DNA of 64,000 nucleotides from CALAGJ01 sp964293305 (lineage in GTDB: Bacteria > Bacteroidota > Bacteroidia > Chitinophagales > Chitinophagaceae). Every line of letters begins with the position of its first letter. Positions within the stretch are counted from its first letter, which is position 1. This document shows, one piece after another, positions 33,675-43,263 of the stretch. The notes beneath the pieces were generated by a model. It saw only the letters and a program-made list of their open reading frames with translations. It had not been told where the DNA came from and ran no database searches. The stretch spans positions 186,001 to 250,000 of the forward strand of contig CAXYYO010000001.1 of NCBI GenBank assembly GCA_964293305.1, given 5' to 3'. The position numbers and the translations under genes are program-made.

Positions 33675-35216
33675 TTAATCTTTTATTTCATTTTCTAGCC
33701 TAAAAATTTCAGGATAGATTACTGTTGATTGACTAAATTTACAATTTAAAATCTTATTTCTTACCCCACCATATAATCCGGCATTTGATTTTATATTTCC
33801 TCCATTCATCACACAATTTTCTATTGTATTGGATGCGGGCCATTGAATCTGCTTTGATTTTTTTTCAGACTGACTTTTTTCTACAGCTTCCGGATGATCC
33901 CCAAAAATGAATAATTGCGGCATACTGTTATTTCCATTAAATACCACATTTTGAATCTTATTGTTATATACTCCAAATTCTGGTCTGCTTACATTGTAGT
34001 CATTATAAAACTTTATAAATGCTCTGGTGTGATTGGGTGAAAGTATCACACCATTTTTTATAATAGCATTTCTTGCCTGTACTGTTATGAGTGCTTGATT
34101 AGCGTAACTATTTTTCAAGTCAATAAAAAAACTGTCTATAATAATATCTTTGTTGTATTCCCCGGTTGATATAATGCCTACACTACTTTTTGTGTCATCC
34201 GGTGCCTTAAATGTGGCTTGTATATTTTGAATGAGTAAATGATTCGTGCCAGATTTTATTTCAATACATCGTTTATAATAGGTGCCCTTAATATTTCTTA
34301 TTGTTGAATGGTCCAATGTATTTAATCCAATAAAATGTGTTGTGTTTATAAGGTTAATATTTTCTATCAAGCAATGATACCCCCAAGTATGATTGGTAAG
34401 GTTGCCGGCATCAATTGTGAGATTGCGAATAGTGACATTTTCTACTGCAGCAAATCGAATTTCCATAAATCTATCAATGCCGCCATTTGCCCCAATTTGA
34501 GCCACATCTATAGCTTCTTCTGAGGGATATTCAAAGAATAAACTATCTCCTTTTATAGCTGTTATCTTGCAGGTAACGGATTGTGCCATAAACCAGGCAT
34601 ATTCCATTTGGTAAAATTTTTCTTTGGAAGTAAGCCAAACAAATTGACCCACTTTAAAGCTGTCTTTATATTTATTAAAATTTGAAATGACTACACTTCT
34701 ATCTCCAATATTTACCTTATTTGCAACATCATAAAATTTATAGGCACCTGGAACTTCGCCATTTGGATTAAATGCAACAGGATGATGATCGCCAATGAAA
34801 AATGCAAAATCATGCGCAAACTTTTTTCTACTACAGTCATTATATATTTTTCCCTTTCCTAGTCCATCTATAGTAACATTACTTTTAGTTTCTATAGGAA
34901 AATTAATTACATATTGATTTTGACAAACAACTATACCACCTCCTTTTGTAGAAGCAGCATCTACCGCTTTTTGAAATGCAGCTCCATCAATAGTTATGTT
35001 TAAGTCCTTTGCCTGTGGGTACATGACCTGTGCAGCTTCAATTGATGAAAATTTTTCAGAAAGGGGGTGATGTTTATTATCACCTATAGCTCCAAACATT
35101 TCAGGTGTAAAAGAGCTAGATTCATTTTCCAAAGGCTGTTGTCTTGCCTTGCAACATATATTTATGCAACTGATGAAGAGAAAAAGTATCACTGAATAAG
35201 ATTGTTGTTTATACAT
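33675..35216 (-). CDS. Right-handed beta-helix (pectate-lyase-fold) lipoprotein or secreted protein
   Basis: 513 residues. The signal peptide MYKQQSYSVILFLFISCINICC ends in a Cys-rich lipobox-like stretch, so it may be lipid-anchored. SSFTPEMFGAIGDN is the start of the pectate-lyase/phage-tailspike beta-helix fold (PF12708 type), and repeated short units with NVTIRNLTIDAG, NLTNHTWGYHCLIENINLIN, LIQNIQATFK and NKIQNVVFNG follow. Such proteins are lyases, epimerases or hydrolases acting on polysaccharides. Its start overlaps the wzy gene by 8 bp, so it is co-transcribed with the sulfated-polysaccharide genes and may trim or remodel the product. Catalytic residues cannot be assigned by eye. Confidence 0.82.
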   Translation of the reverse strand: MYKQQSYSVILFLFISCINICCKARQQPLENESSSFTPEMFGAIGDNKHHPLSEKFSSIEAAQVMYPQAKDLNITIDGAAFQKAVDAASTKGGGIVVCQNQYVINFPIETKSNVTIDGLGKGKIYNDCSRKKFAHDFAFFIGDHHPVAFNPNGEVPGAYKFYDVANKVNIGDRSVVISNFNKYKDSFKVGQFVWLTSKEKFYQMEYAWFMAQSVTCKITAIKGDSLFFEYPSEEAIDVAQIGANGGIDRFMEIRFAAVENVTIRNLTIDAGNLTNHTWGYHCLIENINLINTTHFIGLNTLDHSTIRNIKGTYYKRCIEIKSGTNHLLIQNIQATFKAPDDTKSSVGIISTGEYNKDIIIDSFFIDLKNSYANQALITVQARNAIIKNGVILSPNHTRAFIKFYNDYNVSRPEFGVYNNKIQNVVFNGNNSMPQLFIFGDHPEAVEKSQSEKKSKQIQWPASNTIENCVMNGGNIKSNAGLYGGVRNKILNCKFSQSTVIYPEIFRLENEIKD

Positions 35217-36657
35217 GGTTGGTTTCTTTTGTTTTACTTTTAGTAATGGCTATAATCAAATAAACCGGAATAAGCATGGATAATAGGTTTACAATCATAC
35301 GGCTTAAATCTCCACCAATTAAATTTATGGAAAATGGTAAAAAGGCAAGCAAATAAACAACCATGCCAAATATGCTATTAGACCGTATTTTTTTAAAAAA
35401 TTTATAAAATAGATGTATGAAATATCCAAAAATAAACATGCCAACAATGACTCCGAAATAACTAAAATTCAAATAAAGTTCACCAATAAAACCTGGCGGC
35501 ACACCACCACCGGCAGTGGTTTCATCTCTTTTCTGATAAATGTTATCTGCAATGGGCCTGCCAATACTTATTTCTGGTTTACTGGTCCAAATGGTTCTTG
35601 GTATTGGCGCCACCAGCCATAGAAGTAATGTTTTCCCCAATTGGTATGGCATTCTTCTGGGAGTTTCATCCACAATTTGTGAAGTTTTATCTATACCCAA
35701 AAAATTTAAACTACCCACCATTACAATTATAGGATTATCCTCATCTGTTGGTCTATTTATAACTTTATTACTTTGATACCTGAAAAATGTCATAGCCATT
35801 AACAATACCACCGCTAAGAAAATTGCGCCAATCATTCTTGTCCAACCTAAGCCTCCTTTTACAAAATAAATTATAAGACCTGTATTGATAAATACATACA
35901 TGGCGCTAGTACGTGAGCTTTGAATGAATGGATATAAAATATTTAAAAAACCCAGCAGTAGTACAAATAATCCCAATGTTGAAAATATATTTTTTCTTTG
36001 CTGCACCATATACATCACAAGCATATAGTAGATTGGTAAAATGAGATTCATTACTAAATTTTCATAACCCATTGCCGCATAAACGCCATCCTCCACTTTT
36101 AGAAATCTTTTCTTTGAAATACTTTCAACTGATGAAAAATCAACCCCTAATTTATTGAATGTATATAATGCTGCCAAAATGCTTAGTACAGTTATTATTA
36201 CTGCGGTAGGATAAAATTTTTTTATATTTATGCTAGCCTTGAAAACTGCAGCGTTCTCAAATTTTTTCATGGGCTTTGAGTTAATCATATACCCAAATAC
36301 AAAAAAAGCCAATCCTAAATAAATACATACCAATCCCTTCACTAATACTATTGGATCTTTGCCCAAGAGCATTAAATGCTTATTTGTACTTTGTAATGGT
36401 GAAAGTATAAAAAATGAACGCAATACTGTACCAATAAGCAATGATACCAATATCATAAATATTGGGTGTGTGGGATCAAACTTTTCTGATTTATTTGTAA
36501 TAGGTAAGAGTAATAAATTTATCGTTGGAATGGTCATAAAAGCAATAACCCATTCTGAACTTTGAGTAAAGTAAACATATATACAACCTATAACAGTTAT
36601 AGCAAACAGCACTAAATGTGTTATCAATAATACAGGATATAGTTTGATGTTTTTCAT
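35209..36657 (-). CDS. Oligosaccharide repeat-unit polymerase, Wzy-type
   Basis: 482 residues with about 12 hydrophobic segments and a large loop near residues 280-400 containing SSRTSAMYVFINTGL and GEPPGFIGELYLNFSY-like sequence (GGGVPPGFIGELYLNFSYFG), which matches O-antigen polymerase family proteins where Wzy loops bind the glycan. Sequence similarity within this family is always low, so the call rests on topology, the GELYxNFG motif and position between wzc and wzx. It would join lipid-linked repeat units in the periplasm. The stop overlaps the beta-helix gene start by 8 bp, and the gene starts 3 bp after ST1. Confidence 0.8.
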   Translation of the reverse strand: MKNIKLYPVLLITHLVLFAITVIGCIYVYFTQSSEWVIAFMTIPTINLLLLPITNKSEKFDPTHPIFMILVSLLIGTVLRSFFILSPLQSTNKHLMLLGKDPIVLVKGLVCIYLGLAFFVFGYMINSKPMKKFENAAVFKASINIKKFYPTAVIITVLSILAALYTFNKLGVDFSSVESISKKRFLKVEDGVYAAMGYENLVMNLILPIYYMLVMYMVQQRKNIFSTLGLFVLLLGFLNILYPFIQSSRTSAMYVFINTGLIIYFVKGGLGWTRMIGAIFLAVVLLMAMTFFRYQSNKVINRPTDEDNPIIVMVGSLNFLGIDKTSQIVDETPRRMPYQLGKTLLLWLVAPIPRTIWTSKPEISIGRPIADNIYQKRDETTAGGGVPPGFIGELYLNFSYFGVIVGMFIFGYFIHLFYKFFKKIRSNSIFGMVVYLLAFLPFSINLIGGDLSRMIVNLLSMLIPVYLIIAITKSKTKETNHV

Positions 36658-36660
36658 TAA

Positions 36661-37593
36661 CTATTTCCTCTTTACAATATTTGATTTTTGTATTTGCGGC
36701 ATTCTCCACATTTGCAATTCAGTTTCTAATATTTTTTCAATGTAGTAAATATCATCTTCATAATCTTTACATAATTGATGAAATAAATTAACGGACAAAG
36801 GTGGATACTTATGCTGCTTTTGATTAGCACGTATTAATTTGATTCCACTTTCTTTTAGTTTTTTTGATAATGCAGTGGGCATATATTTTTCATAATCCAG
36901 CAGTCTTATTTTTTGTAAAACCATAGCCATCTTTCGATGCTTAGGGGCAGACATTTCATTTTTTCTTTCTTTAACATTTATTGTGTGCTGAGGAACTTCT
37001 AAAAATTGAAGTACCTGATTAAAATGCATTTCAGGATCTGCTTTAAATGATTCGTGAACAATGATATGGATCTGATCTTTTCTGAAATAGGCTAAATATC
37101 GCTCAATATGTATTTTGTAATGACTTATTTTCTTATAGTATTGTAATCGTAAATGATTGGTTTCAACCATTGCTTCAAAATCGGGAAAATCAAAACCCAA
37201 TTTATGCTCTTGCCAATAATGAGAATAAATTCTATTGACAGGATTGCGCAGCATTAAAATAATTTTTGTGTTAGCACAATATTCTTTTATAAGCGATGCT
37301 GCATCCTCATTGGCAAAATATACTGTACTTGCTTCACCTTTTAATTGTTTTTCAGTTGCTTCTTCAAAAAGGGAAGCATACCAATCCCATCCTTTATCAA
37401 AATTGCCGCTAAGTCTAGGTCCACTTCCTGTAATTTTTTTTTCCATGCTACCAGGTAAAGCAGTAAAAAAACGCGGCTCTTTATGTTTACTTACAAAAAT
37501 ATTGGGGTGCTGGTTTAAGAAATGCGCTAATGCAGTAGTGCCACATTTTGGTGCACCTATAATTAAAAAATCAGGTATATTTTTTTTGTTCAT
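36661..37593 (-). CDS. Sulfotransferase (ST1)
   Basis: 310 residues. IPDFLIIGAPKCGTTALAHFLNQHPNIFVSKHKEPRFF shows the PAPS loop (GxPKCGTTxL) and the KEPxFF motif that carries the catalytic base region in heparan-sulfate/NodH sulfotransferases. TKIILMLRNPVNRIYSHYWQE is the RNPxxRxxSxY 3'-phosphate site. It is the best preserved of the four sulfotransferases in the cluster. It is the second gene of the operon, 54 bp after wzc and 3 bp before wzy. PAPS synthesis genes (cysDNC) are not in the window. Confidence 0.92.
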   Translation of the reverse strand: MNKKNIPDFLIIGAPKCGTTALAHFLNQHPNIFVSKHKEPRFFTALPGSMEKKITGSGPRLSGNFDKGWDWYASLFEEATEKQLKGEASTVYFANEDAASLIKEYCANTKIILMLRNPVNRIYSHYWQEHKLGFDFPDFEAMVETNHLRLQYYKKISHYKIHIERYLAYFRKDQIHIIVHESFKADPEMHFNQVLQFLEVPQHTINVKERKNEMSAPKHRKMAMVLQKIRLLDYEKYMPTALSKKLKESGIKLIRANQKQHKYPPLSVNLFHQLCKDYEDDIYYIEKILETELQMWRMPQIQKSNIVKRK

Positions 37594-37647
37594 ATTTCAG
37601 TTTTTCTTTTGGAGAATGGATGAAAATGATGAATCTGTTGAATAATC

Positions 37648-40026
37648 TTATTTTCCCAAAAATGTACCCTTTCTAGATTTCCCTTTTTTCTGCTTATTTG
37701 TTGGACTACCATAGCTATATCCATATCCATATCTTGCACCATAGCCATACCTATAAGTGCCACCCTCCTTTACATCATTTACTAAAATATAGGTGGATGG
37801 CAATCGCTCTTCTTCAATAGATTCATTGAGTACATCCATGCTCAATTTCAAGCTTACATTTTGCCTGATTACAAAAAGACAAACATCAGAATAAGTGCTC
37901 AAAATTTGTGCATCAGCCACAGCACCAATAGGGGCAGTATCTAAAATGATGATATCAAACATTTTTTCCAGCGCCTCAAAACCATCTCTAACTTTATTGT
38001 TCATTAATAATTCTGCTGGATTTGGCGGTATAGGTCCTGAGCTGAAAACAAATAAATTTGGAGTATCTGCTACTTGTCTAATATAATTATGTGGGGCTTC
38101 ATTCGAAATCGCAAAATTACTAAAACCAACTTCGTTTGATATATTGAGCATCTTTGAAATTTTTGGCTTACGCAAATCAAGTTCCATTAGTAAAACTTTT
38201 TTCCCAGAGTATGCAAATAGTTGTGCTAGGTTTGCTGCAATAAAGGATTTACCTTCTCCAGTAGCAGTGGAAGTAAGTAAAATACGATAACAGGGGCTTT
38301 CTTTTTTTAGAAAATTTAATTTTGTGCGGAGCACTCTAAACTGTTCAGCCAAAGCAAACCTGCTATCTGCTTCAATATTTAATAAACCTTCTTCATCACT
38401 ATGCCCAATTTCTCCAATGATTGGTATCTTAGTTTTACTAGATATATCTTCTCTACTTTTAATCTTGTTATTTAGTAATTCTTTTATTATCAAAATCATT
38501 GTTGGAATAATTAATCCAAGCATTAAACAAGATGCTAAAGTCAGTAAGGTATTTGGAAAATAAGGCAAATACGAACTTTTTGGCCTTTCAACTATACTAG
38601 CATTTGAAATATTTGCTGCTTTTGAAATGGATGTTTCCTCTCGTTTCTGCAATAAATAAAGGTATAATGCCTGCTTAATTTCTTTTTCTCTAGAAAAGTC
38701 AAAAAACTCACGTTCCTGTTTTGGAACATTATATACTAAATTGTCAATAGATTTATTTTCTACTATCAACCTATCTCTGCCAATGCTAAGTGCTTTTTGT
38801 TGGTTTATTAAGCTTCGCTCAATATCTGATCGTAAAGTGTTCATTTGGCTATTGATATTTTCAATGAGCGGATTGTTCTCTTTGAGCGAAACCAATAATT
38901 TACTTTTTTGTGTTTGTAGTTGATTGTACTCTTCTATCAATAATAAAAATGCAGGGTCATTACTAATTAGTGAAGGTACGGGCCTCGCATAGTTCTTTTG
39001 ATTTCTAACATATTCTAGCATAGTTCCTACTACACTCAGTTGTACTTCTGTTTCATTTAGTTTAGTATAATAACTGGTACTACTATTTACTATGGCTTTA
39101 TTTTGCTCTGTAAAATCAGTAATTCTATTTGATTGTTTAAATTGCTGAATGTCATTTTCAATCGTACCTAAATCTCCAGAAACAAGGCCAAGTCTTTCAT
39201 TAATAAAAGCAATTGTACTATCACTCATCTGATTTTTTTCATTGAGGTTTCTTGTTGTATAAGCCTCTATTATCTTCTGTAGTAACTCCTCGCCTTTGCG
39301 AGGTACATTGGTATTATATGCAAGATCAATAACAGTGGTTTCTTCATCCTTTAATTCGACAAACAAACCACCCCTTATGTTTTCAATAGTAGCATCTAAA
39401 CTATTTAAAATAAGTTTATAGGAGTTATAAGAGAAGGTGTTTCCACTTCGTGATATTAATAACTTACCAAATTTCAATTGTATAGTATCATTAAATTTTG
39501 TCGTAAATGCAGAATCGTTAATCATGCATTTGAATGAATTGGTTGAATTTATATTTTCAAATTCTAAATTGATTTCTATGGCAGGTAATGAATCGTTTTT
39601 GGGTTGAAACCAAGCAATAAATGGAGTCTTTCTATACATTTCTACATCTCTTATACGCCCTTTGTTGATATAACTTTTTGTCAAATCCATATCCTCAACA
39701 ACTCGTTCCAATAAATCTCTTGATTTTAGAATTAAAACTTCATTATATATATTGTTTTGTACATCCAATAAACCACCAAAGTCAGGCACCGCACTGCTCA
39801 ATAAAGAGGTAGAGCCAGAAGAATTTTCTGGGTCTTTAATCAACACCTTTGATTGTACTTTGTACATTGGGGTGGAATAACGTAGAAACATTACCCCGAG
39901 GAAGCAAAACAGCACTACAGATAGGAGATAATATCTCCAATGATATACAAATTTTGAGAGTATTTTCCTTACATCAAAACCTTCTTCTTTAATTTCAAAT
40001 GAAGGCAAGTTGGTCTTATTGGTCAT
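37648..40026 (-). CDS. Polysaccharide co-polymerase/tyrosine autokinase (Wzc, BY-kinase)
   Basis: 792 residues. The N-terminal Wzz domain starts near residue 15 (KILSKFVYHWRYYLL, first membrane segment 32-50), followed by a long periplasmic coiled region, a GNVR segment near 480, a second membrane segment at about 515-535, and a cytoplasmic BY-kinase: Walker A TSTATGEGKSFIAANLA near 600, Walker A' LLMELDLRKPKI, Walker B FDIIILDTAPIG. The tail has a Tyr cluster (YRYGYGARYGYGYSYG) that is autophosphorylated in this family and controls chain length and assembly. It is the first gene of the minus-strand cluster. No Wza-type outer-membrane export gene is adjacent, which is unusual. Confidence 0.93.
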   Translation of the reverse strand: MTNKTNLPSFEIKEEGFDVRKILSKFVYHWRYYLLSVVLFCFLGVMFLRYSTPMYKVQSKVLIKDPENSSGSTSLLSSAVPDFGGLLDVQNNIYNEVLILKSRDLLERVVEDMDLTKSYINKGRIRDVEMYRKTPFIAWFQPKNDSLPAIEINLEFENINSTNSFKCMINDSAFTTKFNDTIQLKFGKLLISRSGNTFSYNSYKLILNSLDATIENIRGGLFVELKDEETTVIDLAYNTNVPRKGEELLQKIIEAYTTRNLNEKNQMSDSTIAFINERLGLVSGDLGTIENDIQQFKQSNRITDFTEQNKAIVNSSTSYYTKLNETEVQLSVVGTMLEYVRNQKNYARPVPSLISNDPAFLLLIEEYNQLQTQKSKLLVSLKENNPLIENINSQMNTLRSDIERSLINQQKALSIGRDRLIVENKSIDNLVYNVPKQEREFFDFSREKEIKQALYLYLLQKREETSISKAANISNASIVERPKSSYLPYFPNTLLTLASCLMLGLIIPTMILIIKELLNNKIKSREDISSKTKIPIIGEIGHSDEEGLLNIEADSRFALAEQFRVLRTKLNFLKKESPCYRILLTSTATGEGKSFIAANLAQLFAYSGKKVLLMELDLRKPKISKMLNISNEVGFSNFAISNEAPHNYIRQVADTPNLFVFSSGPIPPNPAELLMNNKVRDGFEALEKMFDIIILDTAPIGAVADAQILSTYSDVCLFVIRQNVSLKLSMDVLNESIEEERLPSTYILVNDVKEGGTYRYGYGARYGYGYSYGSPTNKQKKGKSRKGTFLGK

Positions 40027-40173
40027 GATTTATTTCTGTTTTGCAAAAATCAAAGTATTCATTTTTTGCGGGGCGCAATGTACCTTAAAATCTGTTAAGC
40101 ATAGTTCATCTCAGTATCTTAGACCCTAAAATCCTTTGATACGTTTATAAATGTCTAATGGTTGCTTATGCTC

Positions 40174-41172
40174 CTATTTCCAAAATGCGTTGATACGCTG
40201 ATTTAGATTCTCTCTGATACTTAAATAATAAAGATTATAATCTCCTGCATGATAGTTTTTGGTGGTGTATAATAAGTTGCCAAAAAAGCGGGGCTTGCCA
40301 GTCCACAATACATTGCCATGAATAATGGCTTCAGCTGTCCGGGGCATTACTTTATCAAACTTCCAAAGTATAGCACCTTTATTATCTTTATAACTTGCAA
40401 TGGTATCGGTATCATTCCACGTAAGTGGATTTGTAACTATTGCTCTAAAATTTTCTTGCGAAACGTATGCTGGCTCATACCCTTTTTTAAAGGTTCTCCA
40501 GCTACACACACAACCGGTTTGCGCAGGGTTTATACAAGCACTAATTTTTGAAAATGCATTTTCTGGTACAACAATACCTACTAAATATGCTGCTACCATT
40601 CTTTTTAATAAGGCTGTGGTATCCACAAGCTCCTGTATTATATGTATGGCATGCGTAGTGCCTTGGCTATGACTAGCTATTATAAAAGGACGACCTTGAT
40701 TATAATGCTGCATATAATATTCAAATGCAGCTTTTACATCAGCATAAGCTACTTCAAATGCCTTTTGTGCAAGGATTGTATCTGTTGAAGAAGGATAGTA
40801 TGCAGAAATATGAGCCTGCCTGTATCGTGGCGCAAATACCCTTCCTCCACCATTAAATACTGATGCTTGGTAAAGCATACTTCCCTTGTCAGTTACATCA
40901 TTAACTTCTGCTGCAGATACAGGTGCGTTCCAGCCATAGGGCATTTCCTTATTCAAATAACTGGTAGGATGCAGAAAAAATATATCAACAGTGGAGTCTG
41001 CTGCATGTGAAGTTCGCAAAGGTTTTGGTACACTGTCAGACAAGTCATTTTTCCAAGGATGCGCTGCCCAATTGGCAATATTGCCATAGTCTGTATTTTT
41101 CTGGCTAGCACTATTTTGCCCTACTACCATTATGGCATGTAGCATTAAACAAATACAGATTACATTTTTCAT
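40174..41172 (-). CDS. DUF3089 alpha/beta-hydrolase-like secreted protein
   Basis: 332 residues. The signal peptide MKNVICICLMLHAIMVVGQ is followed by a DUF3089-type domain: DIFFLHPTSYLN, FAPRYRQAHISAYY, AFEYYMQHYNQGRPFIIASHSQGTTHA. ASHSQGT is a nucleophile elbow (SxSxG/HSQG), indicating an alpha/beta hydrolase with a Ser nucleophile. CINPAQTGCVCSWRTF carries three cysteines, possibly a disulfide. Function unknown; it is likely a lipase or esterase-like periplasmic enzyme. It is separate from the polysaccharide cluster (147 bp before wzc, same strand). Confidence 0.87.
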   Translation of the reverse strand: MKNVICICLMLHAIMVVGQNSASQKNTDYGNIANWAAHPWKNDLSDSVPKPLRTSHAADSTVDIFFLHPTSYLNKEMPYGWNAPVSAAEVNDVTDKGSMLYQASVFNGGGRVFAPRYRQAHISAYYPSSTDTILAQKAFEVAYADVKAAFEYYMQHYNQGRPFIIASHSQGTTHAIHIIQELVDTTALLKRMVAAYLVGIVVPENAFSKISACINPAQTGCVCSWRTFKKGYEPAYVSQENFRAIVTNPLTWNDTDTIASYKDNKGAILWKFDKVMPRTAEAIIHGNVLWTGKPRFFGNLLYTTKNYHAGDYNLYYLSIRENLNQRINAFWK

Positions 41173-41284
41173 GTGGCAAATATTATTTACAGATTTAAAT
41201 GCCCGTCTAAAAGAATGTTAAAAACGATGTTCCTATAACGGATTACATGCTCTGTTTTTTCCCTTTTTTAAAATTTAATATGGG

Positions 41285-41899
41285 CTAACAGCGTTTACGC
41301 TTGAAACTACAAAACAAAAAATTTTGTACAGTTTTAAATGGCGTTACATGATCTTCTGTAATGCAACGAATTTTTTCAAAGCCATTATCAAGTTCATTTT
41401 TTAATGATTGTTCTGAATACTGTTTGATTTGAAGACCACTGCATGTTGTAGGTCCATCAGTTGAAAATGTGCCCAAGGTTAAATATCCATTTACAGATGC
41501 TCTGGCTACTTTCATATAAGCCTGAATCTGTGATTTTGTATGAAGAAAATGAAAAGTGGCTCTGTCATGCCATACATCATATTGCCTACTGGGGGTAAAT
41601 TTTGTAATATCACTAACTATCCACTTTACTTTTTTAGCCTTTTCACCAAGTCTATTTTTTGCTCTATTGATGGCAGTTGTTGAAATATCGAGTACTGTAA
41701 TATCCTTAAAACCCATGAGAAGTAAGTGATCCACTAAATTACTATCGCCTCCGCCTATGTCAATAATGCTTGCATTTTTTGCAATACTGAACGATGTTAT
41801 AAAATCAATGGAAGTTTTTGGAATTTCCTGTGTCCAACTGAGTTGATTGGGCGTTTTATTTTCATACACTTTGTCCCAATATTTTTGTTTGTCCATCAT
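41285..41899 (-). CDS. Class I SAM-dependent methyltransferase
   Basis: 204 residues. Methyltransferase motif I is ASIIDIGGGDSNLVDHLL (residues 44-61), followed by DITVLDISTTAINRAKNRL (motif post I) and IVSDITKFTPSRQYDVWHDRATFHFL, where the DVWHDRAxFHFL region is characteristic of a small Bacteroidota/Proteobacteria methyltransferase family related to TehB/thiopurine enzymes. The substrate is unknown. A second ATG one codon in (41896) is an equally possible start. It is located between DUF3089 and the KOW protein on the same strand. Confidence 0.88.
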   Translation of the reverse strand: MMDKQKYWDKVYENKTPNQLSWTQEIPKTSIDFITSFSIAKNASIIDIGGGDSNLVDHLLLMGFKDITVLDISTTAINRAKNRLGEKAKKVKWIVSDITKFTPSRQYDVWHDRATFHFLHTKSQIQAYMKVARASVNGYLTLGTFSTDGPTTCSGLQIKQYSEQSLKNELDNGFEKIRCITEDHVTPFKTVQNFLFCSFKRKRC

Positions 41900-41936
41900 C
41901 AGATTCTTATATGATTATCACAAATATGGTGATTGT

Positions 41937-42131
41937 TTAATTATCTTTTTGCAATTCAATATTCCTACCCAAAGTTTTAAATCTTACACCATTGCTTTGC
42001 ACCACCGTTAATGTTATTTGACCTGTTTTGCTGGTATGAATATCTTTTACTATACCATTTTTACCTTTGTGAGTACCAGATATTACCTTACAACTGATGC
42101 CATCCTTTAAAGTTATTGCTTGGCCTGCCAT
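41937..42131 (-). CDS. Small KOW-motif protein
   Basis: 64 residues. The only recognisable part is a KOW motif (ISCKVISGTHKGKNGIVKDIH, residues 12-32), an RNA/protein-binding beta module known from ribosomal protein L24/L26e, S4e and NusG. The rest is a short basic beta-rich tail. The ORF starts with ATG and has normal composition. Because it is alone, rather than in a ribosomal operon, a role as an RNA-binding accessory protein is inferred only from the motif. It is followed by the methyltransferase gene 37 bp downstream. Confidence 0.72.
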   Translation of the reverse strand: MAGQAITLKDGISCKVISGTHKGKNGIVKDIHTSKTGQITLTVVQSNGVRFKTLGRNIELQKDN

Positions 42132-42296
42132 TTTTAAGTAACTATAAATTGTGATACATTAAAAATTCACTAAGATACTTATGTATCCTCCCTATTGGTT
42201 TGATTTTACCTTATTTTCAAATTCTTGTTTAAATAAGTACAATTTTTTTAAAAGGATAACGATAATCTGATTCCTATTGATGAAATTTTTGAGCCT

Positions 42297-43121
42297 TTAT
42301 TTACTTAACTGTGCTTCTACCATTTCCATTAATTCTACACTCACACCTGTATTATTAAAACCACCATCATGAAATAAATTTTGCATCGTAACCATTCTGG
42401 TTAAATCGCTAAACATTGATACACAATAATCTGCACATGCTTGTGCACTTGCATTTCCCAATGGACTCATTTTATCAGCATAGGTTAGAAAGCCATCAAA
42501 TCCCTTAATTCCACTACCCGCAGTTGTTTTTGTGGGCGATTGAGATATAGTGTTAATCCTAACATTTTTACGTTTTCCATAATGGTAACCAAAACTTCTT
42601 GCTACACTTTCTAATAATGCCTTAGCATCTGCCATTTCATTATAATCAGGAAAAACTCTTTGGGCAGCTATATAAGTAAGGGCTACAATACTTCCCCAAT
42701 CGTTTATTGCATCCATATCCCATGCAGTTTTTATAACTCTATGTAAACTCATGGCAGAAATATCTAATGTTTTTTGATTGAATCCATAATCCATTTCTGT
42801 ATAGTGTTTGTTTTTTCTCACATTTAAGCTCATACCTATAGAATGTAAAACAAAATCGATACCTCCACCAAAATGATTCATCGTTGTTTCAAATAGTTTC
42901 TTAACATCGTCCGAAGAAGTAACATCAGCACTTACAACTGGGGCACTTATGGCTTCAGCAAGATTATTTATTTCCCCCATACGCATGGCAATAGGAGCAT
43001 TTGATAATACAATGCTTGCACCTTGCTCATGGCATTTCTCCGCTACCTTCCATGCAATACTTTGATCATTTAGCGCACCAAATATGATCCCCTTTTTTCC
43101 TTCTAGTAAATTATTTGACAT
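42297..43121 (-). CDS. fabI: Enoyl-ACP reductase (NADH)
   Basis: 274 residues, SDR-type enoyl-ACP reductase that performs the last step of each fatty-acid elongation cycle. Motifs: GIIFGALNDQSIAWKVAE (nucleotide loop in the FabI form), LHSIGMS, the active site Y-x6-K type arrangement in YIAAQRVFPDYNEMADAKALLES (Tyr and Lys of the FabI motif), and SPTKTTAGSGIKGF. The length is near E. coli FabI (262). A sequence close to the -7 box, TAATTTTC, is about 20 bp before the start on the minus strand. The gene stands alone; fabH is at 23257. Confidence 0.95.
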   Translation of the reverse strand: MSNNLLEGKKGIIFGALNDQSIAWKVAEKCHEQGASIVLSNAPIAMRMGEINNLAEAISAPVVSADVTSSDDVKKLFETTMNHFGGGIDFVLHSIGMSLNVRKNKHYTEMDYGFNQKTLDISAMSLHRVIKTAWDMDAINDWGSIVALTYIAAQRVFPDYNEMADAKALLESVARSFGYHYGKRKNVRINTISQSPTKTTAGSGIKGFDGFLTYADKMSPLGNASAQACADYCVSMFSDLTRMVTMQNLFHDGGFNNTGVSVELMEMVEAQLSK

Positions 43122-43263
43122 TACCTTGTTTTGGGGCGAAAATTAGGTGTATGATGTGGAATAGCAAAAAGCTTGATTGATATTTGATATCTTTTTTAGA
43201 AGGATTTCATATTTTCAATAGGATTATAAATATCTGCTAATTAGTTACAGGGTATTATGTTGT

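Noticed and set aside
27522..37593. The four sulfotransferases as one recent gene duplication
   Set aside because: Beyond the PAPS loops they share little sequence by eye, and ST4 differs in type.
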